In this document: in pieces, positions 1 through 6,821 of the stretch
Layout of the letters: each line of letters starts with the position of its first letter
Position numbering within the stretch: position 1 is the first letter of the stretch
Notes under the pieces: model-generated
What the model saw: the letters and a program-made list of their open reading frames with translations, nothing else
The model's database searches: none
What the model was told of the DNA's origin: nothing
Origin: MED-G78 sp964343355
GTDB lineage: Bacteria; Pseudomonadota; Gammaproteobacteria; Magnimaribacterales; D2472
DNA length: 19,716 nucleotides
NCBI GenBank assembly: GCA_964343355.1
Contig: CAYFJC010000022.1
Span: 1-19,716, forward strand
Direction of reading: 5' to 3'
Made by a program: the position numbers and the translations under genes

Positions 1-161
1 AAATACTAATATCTGCCTATAACGAAGCGGCAATGGCTAATTAAGTCGATATTTAGAAGTTGTAAGACGCTCATATTGGCTTTATAAATAATTAGAGAGA
101 GCCCCGCAAATCATTGCAATAAAAATTAGGATCAACTATCCCTTAGTAGGTTTAAAAAACA
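1..161. other. Non-coding left edge
   Basis: No convincing gene is seen here. A 13-codon open frame enters from the left edge and stops at 42-44; it is too short to tell from chance. Minus-strand frames starting at 74 also close within about 22 codons. No hairpin followed by a T-run stands out. Confidence 0.4.
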
Positions 162-296
162 TTAATACATACTGCTTATATTATCACCCAAAAAAAAGTT
201 TTGAAGTACGGCTAGAATTATCATTATCCCCAATGCAAATAATGCAACCTCTATACGATCTCCATATCTTTGATAAAAGTTTCTTAAAATCTTCAT
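162..296 (-). CDS. Candidate 44-residue single-pass membrane protein
   Basis: An ATG-to-TAA open frame of 44 codons. I do not recognise it. The N-terminus is basic and aromatic (MKILRNFYQRYGDR), followed by a hydrophobic stretch at about residues 17-36 that could form one transmembrane helix, and a short polar tail ending SSMY. Codon choice resembles the neighbouring real genes and the hydrophobic/charged pattern is orderly, which favours a real small protein. Against it, no Shine-Dalgarno sequence precedes the ATG, and a short AT-rich frame of this size can arise by chance. It would be transcribed away from the tRNA-Ser promoter. No function is proposed. Confidence 0.35.
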   Translation of the reverse strand: MKILRNFYQRYGDRIEVALFALGIMIILAVLQNFFLGDNISSMY

Positions 297-327
297 ATAT
301 AAAAGTATAAACTAAAATAATTAAGAA

Positions 328-355
328 TAGACATACCTTATAAATACTTTAAAAT
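328..355 (+). promoter_or_regulatory. Probable sigma-70-type promoter of tRNA-Ser
   Basis: TAGACA at 328-333 (5 of 6 matches to TTGACA) and TAAAAT at 350-355 (5 of 6 to TATAAT) are separated by 16 bases. Transcription would start near 361-363, about ten bases before the mature tRNA end. The bases after the -10 box are GC-rich (gcgagtc), as in stable-RNA promoters under stringent control. This is inferred from sequence alone. Confidence 0.5.
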
Positions 356-371
356 AGCGAGTCTTAGCGTT

Positions 372-461
372 GGAGAGATGGCAGAGCGGTTGAATGCACT
401 AGTCTTGAAAACTAGCAAGGGGGCAACTCCTTCCAGGGTTCGAATCCCTGTCTCTCCGCCA
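372..461 (+). tRNA. tRNA-Ser(UGA)
   Basis: A complete 90-base class II tRNA. The acceptor stem pairs GGAGAGA (372-378) with TCTCTCC (451-457), followed by discriminator G458 and an encoded CCA at 459-461. The anticodon stem pairs CTAGT (399-403) with ACTAG (411-415) around the loop CTTGAAA, giving anticodon TGA at 406-408, which reads serine UCN codons. A long variable arm (from 416) and a GGTTCGAATCC T-arm region complete it; the long arm is characteristic of tRNA-Ser. The 3' CCA ends one base before the stop codon of the convergent hydrolase gene, so there is no room for a separate terminator between them. Confidence 0.97.
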
Positions 462-462
462 G

Positions 463-1386
463 TTAAAGCGTAACCCTGCTTATAAAATCATTAACAATCA
501 CATCAATCTCATCTGCATGAGTTACAAACATAAAATGATCAGCGCCTTTAATAATAAATAGTTTTGCATCTTGTATGCTCTTCGTTGTAAATTTTGCCTG
601 TTCTATATCTACATTAATGTCCTCATCTCCATGAATAACTATAGTAGGTACTTTTATAGAAGTTAAAGGAAGTGCTAATTTGTTAAATTGCTTAAGATCA
701 TTAATAGCACCCTCATTTCGCGGGCTTGGAGGCCAAGAAGTCCACATTAAATCATTTAAGAGTTTTATATTCTCAGGACTAGAAAGAGCTTTTTCTTGAT
801 TAGCTACACTAGGAAACATTGAAGTTGCTGCAAATTCTGCTCCAAGAGCTTTGACGAGTAATAATGAAAAAAGTACAGCTCTGTCAGAGGCTTCTATCAA
901 TTCTAAATCTTCTTCGCTAAAATCTTCAGAAAAACTTACAGCTTCTAAAGCAATTAAACCAAGCGTTGAATTAGGATAAGCTGCAGCAAATTCCATAGAT
1001 GATGGGCCTCCCCCAGACACTCCAATAACAACTACCTTTTTAATTTTTAATGCGTCCAATAAAGCTTTAAAAGCTTGAGCTTGCTCTAGCGGAGATTTGC
1101 CAGCTGATAATGGTGTTCTTAAGTATCCAGGTCTTGATGGTGTTAGAACTCTAAAATGATCTGAAGCATTCATTGTTTGATCATGGCCACCAGGCGTTCC
1201 GTGAATAAATAAAATAACTGGACCCTTCTCCCCTGTTAATCGGTACTCAATAGGACCAACTGATGTTTCAATAACACTCGATAATTTATCAAGTTGAGCA
1301 GAATAAAAAAACTTGAAAACTATCGGAAATATAAAAAACATTACAAGCGCTAAACTTAATATGACAATTATAAATTTTTTAATCAT
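463..1386 (-). CDS. Membrane-anchored alpha/beta hydrolase
   Basis: A 307-residue alpha/beta-hydrolase-fold enzyme, probably an esterase or lipase-like hydrolase of unknown substrate. Residues 1-25 are a basic then hydrophobic segment (MIKKFIIVILSLALVMFF...), so it is probably anchored in the inner membrane with the catalytic domain in the periplasm. The oxyanion-hole motif HGTPGG is at 62-67. The nucleophile elbow GVSGG places the catalytic Ser at 124. HGDED gives the probable acid Asp256, and GADHF the catalytic His284. I start at the ATG at 1386: it lies two bases after the permease stop and has AGGG six bases upstream. The longer frame from 1410 would add eight residues before the signal anchor and overlap the permease. 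It is the third gene of an operon with the ABC transporter, suggesting a shared envelope or lipid-related role. Confidence 0.88.
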   Translation of the reverse strand: MIKKFIIVILSLALVMFFIFPIVFKFFYSAQLDKLSSVIETSVGPIEYRLTGEKGPVILFIHGTPGGHDQTMNASDHFRVLTPSRPGYLRTPLSAGKSPLEQAQAFKALLDALKIKKVVVIGVSGGGPSSMEFAAAYPNSTLGLIALEAVSFSEDFSEEDLELIEASDRAVLFSLLLVKALGAEFAATSMFPSVANQEKALSSPENIKLLNDLMWTSWPPSPRNEGAINDLKQFNKLALPLTSIKVPTIVIHGDEDINVDIEQAKFTTKSIQDAKLFIIKGADHFMFVTHADEIDVIVNDFISRVTL

Positions 1387-1388
1387 TG

Positions 1389-2477
1389 CTACCCTGCAAC
1401 CTCTTTCCAAACAAATAATTTAGTAGATATGAGAGCTCCAATAGCAATCCATACACCTATTCCTATAAAATTTAAATAGATATCAATTAAGCCCAACCCA
1501 TCACTTGCAATAGATCTCATAGCATCAGCAACGATACTAAGAGGTAACATTTGAGCAAAAGGTTGAATATATTCAGGTAGTGTTTCTAGTGGGAAAAATA
1601 CCCCAGATAAAACAAGCTGCGGATAAATAAATAAGGTTGCAAGGACACCCACACTTTCTTGAGTTTTAGCTAAGCTACCAATAGAAAATCCTAAAGTTAA
1701 AAACATAATGACACCAAGCATAATGACCACATATAAACTAAAAATACTTCCAACTATATTTGCATCCAAGGCAAGCAAGGCGAAGCCAAAAATAAAACTA
1801 AGTTGACCTAATACAATAACCATTCGAGCTAAAACAATAGCGATAACAAAATCTAAGGGTTTTATTGGTGTAACAAACAAACGCTTTAAAATACCTCTTC
1901 TTCTAAATTCAACTACATTAAAACCACTTCCGGCAATGCTTAAGTTCATCAACATAAAGGCCATGATTCCAGGTAAAAGAAAATCAATATAGCTTTGAGA
2001 TCTAGATTTTACATCCTCAACAAACAAACCAAACATAGGAGCATTTCCGGTAATCTCTCTTTCAATAGACAATAAAGATTGGTTGAGAATAGGCTCTATA
2101 GTTTGAATAAATTGAATTTGCGACTTATCAACTAAAAGCTTGATATTAGTAATTTCTGATTGATTATCCATATCACTAGGAATAATTAATACCATCATCA
2201 AGTCGCCATTAATCAAATCATTTCTTAATAAATCCTCAACGCCCTCTACTACATTGAATAGATTATTTGATTCAAGGCTTGTAATGAATTTTTCAGAAAG
2301 ATTCGATTCAGAGTTATCAACTAAACCTATATCAATAGGATCACGCTCTCCTCCATCTAAACCAACAATTCCCAAAATAACGATGGGTAAAATAAGACTA
2401 AAAATAATATATTGTTTATTTCTTAAAAAGATTTGTATAAAAACTTTTGTTAAATATATTTGAGGTTTATTAAACAT
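1389..2477 (-). CDS. ABC-2 type transporter permease
   Basis: The membrane subunit of an ABC exporter of the ABC-2 family, 362 residues. It has one transmembrane helix at about 23-41, a large extracytoplasmic domain (about 42-163), and five or so helices from about 166 to the end. The cytoplasmic segment EFRRRGILKRLFVTPI (190-205) is the usual place for the ATPase coupling helix. The stretch LVLSGVFFPLETLP (288-301) is the typical ABC-2 signature region. Length and topology match YhhJ/YadH/DrrB-like half-transporter permeases. The gene starts one base after the stop of the ATPase gene, so the two are very probably translationally coupled. The exported substrate (drug, lipid or polysaccharide) cannot be told. 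Confidence 0.93.
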   Translation of the reverse strand: MFNKPQIYLTKVFIQIFLRNKQYIIFSLILPIVILGIVGLDGGERDPIDIGLVDNSESNLSEKFITSLESNNLFNVVEGVEDLLRNDLINGDLMMVLIIPSDMDNQSEITNIKLLVDKSQIQFIQTIEPILNQSLLSIEREITGNAPMFGLFVEDVKSRSQSYIDFLLPGIMAFMLMNLSIAGSGFNVVEFRRRGILKRLFVTPIKPLDFVIAIVLARMVIVLGQLSFIFGFALLALDANIVGSIFSLYVVIMLGVIMFLTLGFSIGSLAKTQESVGVLATLFIYPQLVLSGVFFPLETLPEYIQPFAQMLPLSIVADAMRSIASDGLGLIDIYLNFIGIGVWIAIGALISTKLFVWKEVAG

Positions 2478-2478
2478 C

Positions 2479-3243
2479 TTAATCTCTTAACCCGTGACCT
2501 GTTAATGCTATAAATACATCTTCCATATTTCCACGCACAACCTCTTTAGGTTTATCTGGAGCATGTTTTAGAATTAGGTTTTCCGGTGTATCTTCAGCGA
2601 TAATCTTTCCATAATCCATAATAGCTATTCTTTGACATAAGGTTTCAGCCTCTTCCATATTATGCGTGGTTAAAACTATCGTCATTCCTGTTTTATTTAG
2701 ATCAAGCACAAGATCCCATAAACTTCTCTTAGCCTGAGGATCTAATCCAGTAGTTGGCTCATCTAAAAAAAGTACCAAGGGGTTGTTAACTAGTGCGCAA
2801 GCAATAGAAAATCGCTGCTTTTGACCGCCCGAAAGTTCATTAGCATTAGCTTTAGCTTTATCTTCTAGATTAACTTTTTTAAGAAGCTCAATTGGATCAT
2901 TATTTATGTCGTATAAAGCGCTAAATAGATTTAGAAGTTCAGCTAAGCTCATATTATCAAAGTACTCATTAGCTTGAAGTTGAACGCCTATAATTTGCTT
3001 AACTTTATAGGGTTCATCCTGAACATTAATGGAGTTAATAAAAGCAGATCCTTGATCAATATCTTTTAAGCCTTCTAACATTTCAAGAGTTGTTGTTTTG
3101 CCAGCACCGTTAGGTCCTAGAATCCCATATATCTCACCAGATTCAATAGCTAAAGAAATCCCATCTACAGCATTAAATAACATAGAGGGTGTATCTGGGT
3201 CCTTGTATGTTTTAACAAGATTAGACGCGTTGATGATTGTCAT
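2479..3243 (-). CDS. ABC transporter ATP-binding protein
   Basis: The nucleotide-binding subunit (254 residues) that powers the ABC-2 exporter encoded immediately downstream. All motifs are present: Walker A GPNGAGKTT (43-51), Q-loop around Gln90, signature LSGGQ (137-141), Walker B with LFLDEP (Asp161, Glu162), D-loop GLDP and the switch histidine in TTHN (His194). The C-terminal tail is short, as in CcmA/DrrA-like efflux ATPases. It is the first gene of the ATPase-permease-hydrolase operon. No Shine-Dalgarno sequence precedes the ATG. A TATACT sequence six bases upstream (3250-3255) raises the possibility of a very short or absent leader, though no matching -35 box is clear. Confidence 0.96.
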   Translation of the reverse strand: MTIINASNLVKTYKDPDTPSMLFNAVDGISLAIESGEIYGILGPNGAGKTTTLEMLEGLKDIDQGSAFINSINVQDEPYKVKQIIGVQLQANEYFDNMSLAELLNLFSALYDINNDPIELLKKVNLEDKAKANANELSGGQKQRFSIACALVNNPLVLFLDEPTTGLDPQAKRSLWDLVLDLNKTGMTIVLTTHNMEEAETLCQRIAIMDYGKIIAEDTPENLILKHAPDKPKEVVRGNMEDVFIALTGHGLRD

Positions 3244-3266
3244 ACTTTAAGTATAAAAAAGATCTA

Positions 3267-3362
3267 TCAATTTAAAGTAAAGAATATTACAGCTAATAAA
3301 ATAATTATTAGATAGACAAGATAATCATCCATGTATTTAACAAGATTTTTAAAAAAGGACAT
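3267..3362 (-). CDS. Candidate 31-residue single-pass membrane peptide
   Basis: An ATG-to-TGA frame starting six bases after the stop of the exported serine hydrolase and ending 23 bases before the ABC ATPase start. The N-terminus is basic/aromatic with an acidic pair (MSFFKNLVKYMDDY), followed by a hydrophobic helix at about residues 14-29. The position suggests translational coupling to the gene upstream, since no good Shine-Dalgarno sequence is visible. The layout resembles the 162-296 candidate. It may equally be a chance frame in AT-rich spacer. No function is proposed. Confidence 0.3.
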   Translation of the reverse strand: MSFFKNLVKYMDDYLVYLIIILLAVIFFTLN

Positions 3363-3368
3363 AGTGAG

Positions 3369-4691
3369 TTAGTTAGATATTCCTGAATACAATAATGCTC
3401 TCAGATCTTCTCTTAAAGGATATTTATCCGAAGGCATGAATTGAGTCATTAGAACTGCTGTTATTTTTGTCTCAGGATCAATCCAAAAAGTTGTACTGGC
3501 AGCTCCACCCCAGAAATATTGACCATCAGGACCAAACATCCCGGCTTGTCCAGCATCTTCAAGCACACCAACCGTAAGTCCAAATCCAAGGCCGGATACA
3601 CCAAAAGAGGCAGCATCAGGATCATCAAGATTAAGATGATTTCTAGACATTAATTTAACTGACGCCTCGCTTAAAATTCTTACACCATTAAGCTCACCAT
3701 TATTTAAAAGCATCTCAGAGAAAACACTATAGTCATCTATAGAAGCGACAAGTCCAGAGCCTCCATCATAAAGCTTACTGGTATCTGATAAGTAAGGAGA
3801 TTTATCGAATGCATCAATCGATCTAAGTGACTTTGAAAACTCAAGATCGCTATAGTTAGCTCCTAATGGGCCAACTATCTCACCATCTGTACTAAAAGCA
3901 CCTGATGTATACAATGATGTAAAGGATTTCTTATCAGTCGATTTCACTGAAAAACCAGTACTATTCATTTTTAAAGGTTTGAAAATATTTTTATCTAAAT
4001 AATCAGCAAAAGACATTCCGCTTACAACCTCAACAACACAGCCTAATACATCCATATTAATACCATATGACCAATCCTCTCCAGGATTATGGAGCAACGG
4101 CGCTGATGCTGCTATAGAGGCAAATTCGCAGGTATTCCCAGGAAATTTTGCAAGTTTAGCGTCCAAAGAGCCAAAAAAGTAAGGACGTATATTATATTTT
4201 CTATAAATCTGATGAACGGGACCTTCCCCTGCCCAACTATAAGTTAAACCGCTTGTGTGTGTTAGCAGATCTCTAATAGTAATTTCACGTTTTGGTTTTA
4301 CAACATAATCTTGAAATTTAGTATTTAAAACTTTAGTATTTTTAAATGCTGGAATATATTTTGAAACTTTATCATTTAATCGCAGTTTGCCATTTTCAAG
4401 AAGCTGCATTATCGCAACACCTGTTATAGGTTTAGACATAGAGTAAATTCTATAAATAGTATCTTTATCAGCAACCCTATTGGAAGCTATGTCTGATTTT
4501 CCATAAACGTGTCTAAAAATCTCTTTATTATCTTGTTTAACTAAAATTGAGACATGTGGAATTTTTCCGTCATCAACATAAGCATTAAAATGATCAATAA
4601 TTTTTTGCTGATCACTAGAATCAAGTGCGGCTGCAGATAATGATGTTGATACTAAAAATGAAGCTAAAGTAAGTGCTTGAAAGACTCTCAT
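3369..4691 (-). CDS. Exported serine hydrolase, beta-lactamase family
   Basis: A 440-residue member of the serine beta-lactamase/DD-peptidase fold (Pfam Beta-lactamase, class C/esterase EstB type). Residues 1-22 form a signal peptide with a likely cut near LSAAA, so it acts in the periplasm. The SxxK motif is S84-M-S-K87. The general-base motif is WSYG with Tyr209, followed by the DVLG seen in EstB-like esterases. The third active-site motif is GGAAST at 395-400 in place of KTG. The conserved DLLTHTSGLT segment is at 141-150. This pattern fits an esterase or D-aminopeptidase-like hydrolase better than a true beta-lactamase. The start is supported by AAGGAA seven bases upstream. The gene is separated by 94 bases from the sulfotransferase gene upstream and is probably transcribed on its own. 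Confidence 0.92.
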   Translation of the reverse strand: MRVFQALTLASFLVSTSLSAAALDSSDQQKIIDHFNAYVDDGKIPHVSILVKQDNKEIFRHVYGKSDIASNRVADKDTIYRIYSMSKPITGVAIMQLLENGKLRLNDKVSKYIPAFKNTKVLNTKFQDYVVKPKREITIRDLLTHTSGLTYSWAGEGPVHQIYRKYNIRPYFFGSLDAKLAKFPGNTCEFASIAASAPLLHNPGEDWSYGINMDVLGCVVEVVSGMSFADYLDKNIFKPLKMNSTGFSVKSTDKKSFTSLYTSGAFSTDGEIVGPLGANYSDLEFSKSLRSIDAFDKSPYLSDTSKLYDGGSGLVASIDDYSVFSEMLLNNGELNGVRILSEASVKLMSRNHLNLDDPDAASFGVSGLGFGLTVGVLEDAGQAGMFGPDGQYFWGGAASTTFWIDPETKITAVLMTQFMPSDKYPLREDLRALLYSGISN

Positions 4692-4785
4692 GATGATGTT
4701 CCTTATAATTTGTAATTTATATTACTGATAAAAAATAATGAGCACAATAGCTTTGTGAAAACTTTTTGCATTCATTGTTTCAATA

Positions 4786-6747
4786 CTAATATTTTAAGTT
4801 TTTAGCTAAGTCTGAGAGATAAGGTTCATAGTTCTTCCAGTAATCTAAACCTTCTTTAAATATAGGTTGTCTAACCTGCTCAGCACTTGGTGTTTTAACT
4901 GCTCTCTTGGATTTATAGAACTCTACGCAGTCCTGCTCAAAAGGTAATTCACAGTAATCAAGAATTCTTCTAACAGAGTTCTCAAGATCTCCAACAAGAT
5001 CTTCGTATTGAACTGATAATATTTTATTAGGTAAAACTTCTTGCCAATGATCCATCAATTCAACGTAATCATTGTAGTAAGATGCCAAGTCATCTAATCC
5101 ATAAGTAAATTCCTGACCTTCAGCAAAGAGCTGCTTGTAGCATGAAAAACAACCAGCCATTGAGTCCCTTCTAATATCTATAATCTTTGCATTAGGAAGA
5201 ATTAAGTTAATAAGGCCGATATGTCTAAAATTATTTGGCATTTTATCGATAAAGTAAGGCTTATCAGTTCTAAAGATCTCAGAATCACTTATATAACTTT
5301 CGCCTATAGTCTTTAATTGTGGCTCAGAGAGGCTCAGTAAAATATCAGGATATCTAGACTCTTCTTCTTGGGCTTGTCTGAGGTTTAACTTATGAGCAAT
5401 AGCTAGAATATTAGGCAGCTCATGTGTTCCCTCTACCATAGAATGAGATGCTAGTATTTGCTCAGTTAATGTTGAGCCTGCTCTTGGAAGCCCTAATATA
5501 AAAATGGGATCCTTAGCTTCACATCCCCAATCTTTTTTAACCTCAAATAAGTCCCTGTTGCAGACACTGATTTGATTCTTACACTCTTCTGAAAAATCCT
5601 CTTTGCTATATGAAGAATTAGATCTTTGGTATTCATTACCAGACTTATAAAAATCAAATGATTCTTTGTATTTACCCATATCCTCATAAGCCTTACCTAA
5701 AGAGAAATACATAAAAACCTTTTCCTCATCTGGGACAAACTCATCTTTAACCATTTCTTGGAGCGATTGAATTTGCTCATCAGTAAACTTATAGGTTTTT
5801 AAATTAGCCAAACTCCAATATGAATCTCCAAAATATTTATCTCTTCCAAAGGCATTTATATAAGATTCAATAGACTTGTCTATTTGACCAGCTGTTTTAT
5901 ATAAATGGCCCATCGCCAACATTATATCTGTATTAAATGGCTCAAGATCTATGATAGTTTCATATAGATCAATAGCCTGATCATACATGTCTGCTCTAAA
6001 TAAAGTTGTTGCATAAAGCTTCATTGCAACTAGTTGTTCAGGATTAGAGGTGTAAAGCTCCTTGGCAGTAGCCAAGGCTAAACCATACTTTTGTCTTTTT
6101 AGTAAGGCAGTGATGTAGTCATGTTTAACTTTTATATTGTCAGGATCAAAGACCAAGCAACTCTCTAGTAAAAACTCAGCATCTTCATATATGTATAACT
6201 CTAAAGCAATATTTGCAAGTAATCGCATTGCTTCTACATCATGTGGTTTTTTTTGAAGATAATCTCTACAGATATGATCGGCTTTTGCTAGCTTGCCTTC
6301 GTTGGTATAACTTAAAACAGTTTTTAATTCTGGAGGTAGGTTCTTTAAATAATAAATATTTGTATCGCACATTTCGAGAAGTTTTTCATTACCCTCGGCA
6401 AACTTAATAATTGATAACCAGGATGCATGTAATGAATCATTTAATCTGACTGCTCTAAGAAAAGCTCTTAAGGCTTTTTTATCATCGCCTTGAACAGAAT
6501 AGATATAGCCAAGTTCTTGATAGGCTCTGGCGTAATTTGGAAAATATTTAACTAATTGATCTAATGATAATAAAGCTTTATCAGATTGCTTTAAGTATCG
6601 GTAACAAACTGATTTAAAGTAGTAATAGTCGCGCTTGCTTACTTGAGTATTATCTTTATTAAGCTTATCAAGAGCTTCTTGAAATTGACCACCAGCGACG
6701 AGGTTTTGAATCTCGTTAGTTGGAGGTGATGTATCGATATTTGACAA
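4786..6747 (-). CDS. TPR-sulfotransferase fusion protein
   Basis: A 653-residue protein with an N-terminal array of tetratricopeptide repeats (about residues 10-375, e.g. 76-110 and 242-300) and a C-terminal PAPS-dependent sulfotransferase domain (about 413-640). The 5'-phosphosulfate loop is FILGLPRAGST (417-427), close to the classic GxPRSGTT. The 3'-phosphate motif is IDIRRDSMA (523-531). A late KRAVKTPS (614-621) resembles the conserved segment before the C-terminus in this family. It should transfer sulfate from PAPS to an acceptor selected through the TPR platform; no signal peptide is seen, so it is probably cytoplasmic. The start is TTG: an in-frame TAG lies four codons upstream and AGGAA sits six bases before the TTG, so no ATG is available. 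An 18-base palindrome and the receptor gene's terminator lie directly upstream. Confidence 0.9.
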   Translation of the reverse strand: MSNIDTSPPTNEIQNLVAGGQFQEALDKLNKDNTQVSKRDYYYFKSVCYRYLKQSDKALLSLDQLVKYFPNYARAYQELGYIYSVQGDDKKALRAFLRAVRLNDSLHASWLSIIKFAEGNEKLLEMCDTNIYYLKNLPPELKTVLSYTNEGKLAKADHICRDYLQKKPHDVEAMRLLANIALELYIYEDAEFLLESCLVFDPDNIKVKHDYITALLKRQKYGLALATAKELYTSNPEQLVAMKLYATTLFRADMYDQAIDLYETIIDLEPFNTDIMLAMGHLYKTAGQIDKSIESYINAFGRDKYFGDSYWSLANLKTYKFTDEQIQSLQEMVKDEFVPDEEKVFMYFSLGKAYEDMGKYKESFDFYKSGNEYQRSNSSYSKEDFSEECKNQISVCNRDLFEVKKDWGCEAKDPIFILGLPRAGSTLTEQILASHSMVEGTHELPNILAIAHKLNLRQAQEEESRYPDILLSLSEPQLKTIGESYISDSEIFRTDKPYFIDKMPNNFRHIGLINLILPNAKIIDIRRDSMAGCFSCYKQLFAEGQEFTYGLDDLASYYNDYVELMDHWQEVLPNKILSVQYEDLVGDLENSVRRILDYCELPFEQDCVEFYKSKRAVKTPSAEQVRQPIFKEGLDYWKNYEPYLSDLAKNLKY

Positions 6748-6753
6748 TATTAA

Positions 6754-6758
6754 TTCCT
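6754..6758 (-). promoter_or_regulatory. Ribosome binding site fixing a TTG start
   Basis: AGGAA on the minus strand, six bases before the TTG at 6745-6747. An in-frame stop lies at the same place, so the sulfotransferase gene cannot start further upstream, and the next in-frame ATG lies well inside the TPR region. Confidence 0.65.
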
Positions 6759-6760
6759 AT

Positions 6761-6778
6761 TATTATCAATTGATAATA
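6761..6778. promoter_or_regulatory. 18-base perfect palindrome, possible operator
   Basis: TATTATCAATTGATAATA reads the same on both strands. It sits between the receptor terminator (6783-6808) and the ribosome binding site of the sulfotransferase gene (6754-6758). The placement suits an operator for a dimeric regulator, or an RNA hairpin just before the ribosome site. AT-rich palindromes also occur by chance, but an uninterrupted 18 bases in this position is notable. Confidence 0.45.
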
Positions 6779-6782
6779 TAAA

Positions 6783-6808
6783 AAAAAGGGTGCAATTGCA
6801 CCCTTTTT
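6783..6808 (-). terminator. Intrinsic terminator of the TonB-dependent receptor gene
   Basis: A perfect inverted repeat: GGGTGC (6788-6793), loop AATT, GCACCC (6798-6803), flanked by A-runs on the left and T-runs on the right. On the minus strand it reads as a GC hairpin followed by eight or so Ts, beginning 14 bases after the receptor stop codon. The A/T flanks make it work in principle in both directions. It separates the receptor from the sulfotransferase gene. Confidence 0.92.
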
Positions 6809-6821
6809 AAATTCAATTCTA

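Noticed and set aside
3..44. Open frame entering from the left edge
   Set aside because: Only 13 codons before a stop; cannot be told from chance.
372..461. tRNA-Ser as an attachment site for an integrated element
   Set aside because: No integrase, no second copy of the tRNA 3' end and no phage-like genes are seen; flanking genes look like ordinary chromosome.
1387..1410. Upstream ATG adding eight residues to the alpha/beta hydrolase
   Set aside because: It would overlap the permease gene and put charged residues (ERGCR) ahead of a normal signal anchor; the ATG at 1386 has a ribosome-site-like AGGG and a tidy two-base gap.
2254..2463. Plus-strand frame of 69 codons
   Set aside because: Lies wholly inside the ABC permease gene on the other strand and has no domain pattern; the permease is certain.
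4743..4757. CACAA/TTGTG inverted repeat after the sulfotransferase gene
   Set aside because: Five-base stem with no adjacent T-run; too weak to call a terminator.
5493..5687. Minus-strand frame of 64 codons inside the sulfotransferase gene
   Set aside because: Alternative frame of a gene with clear TPR and PAPS motifs; composition is that of a shadow.
6213..6407. Plus-strand frame of 64 codons
   Set aside because: Antisense to the TPR region, no ribosome site and no recognisable pattern.
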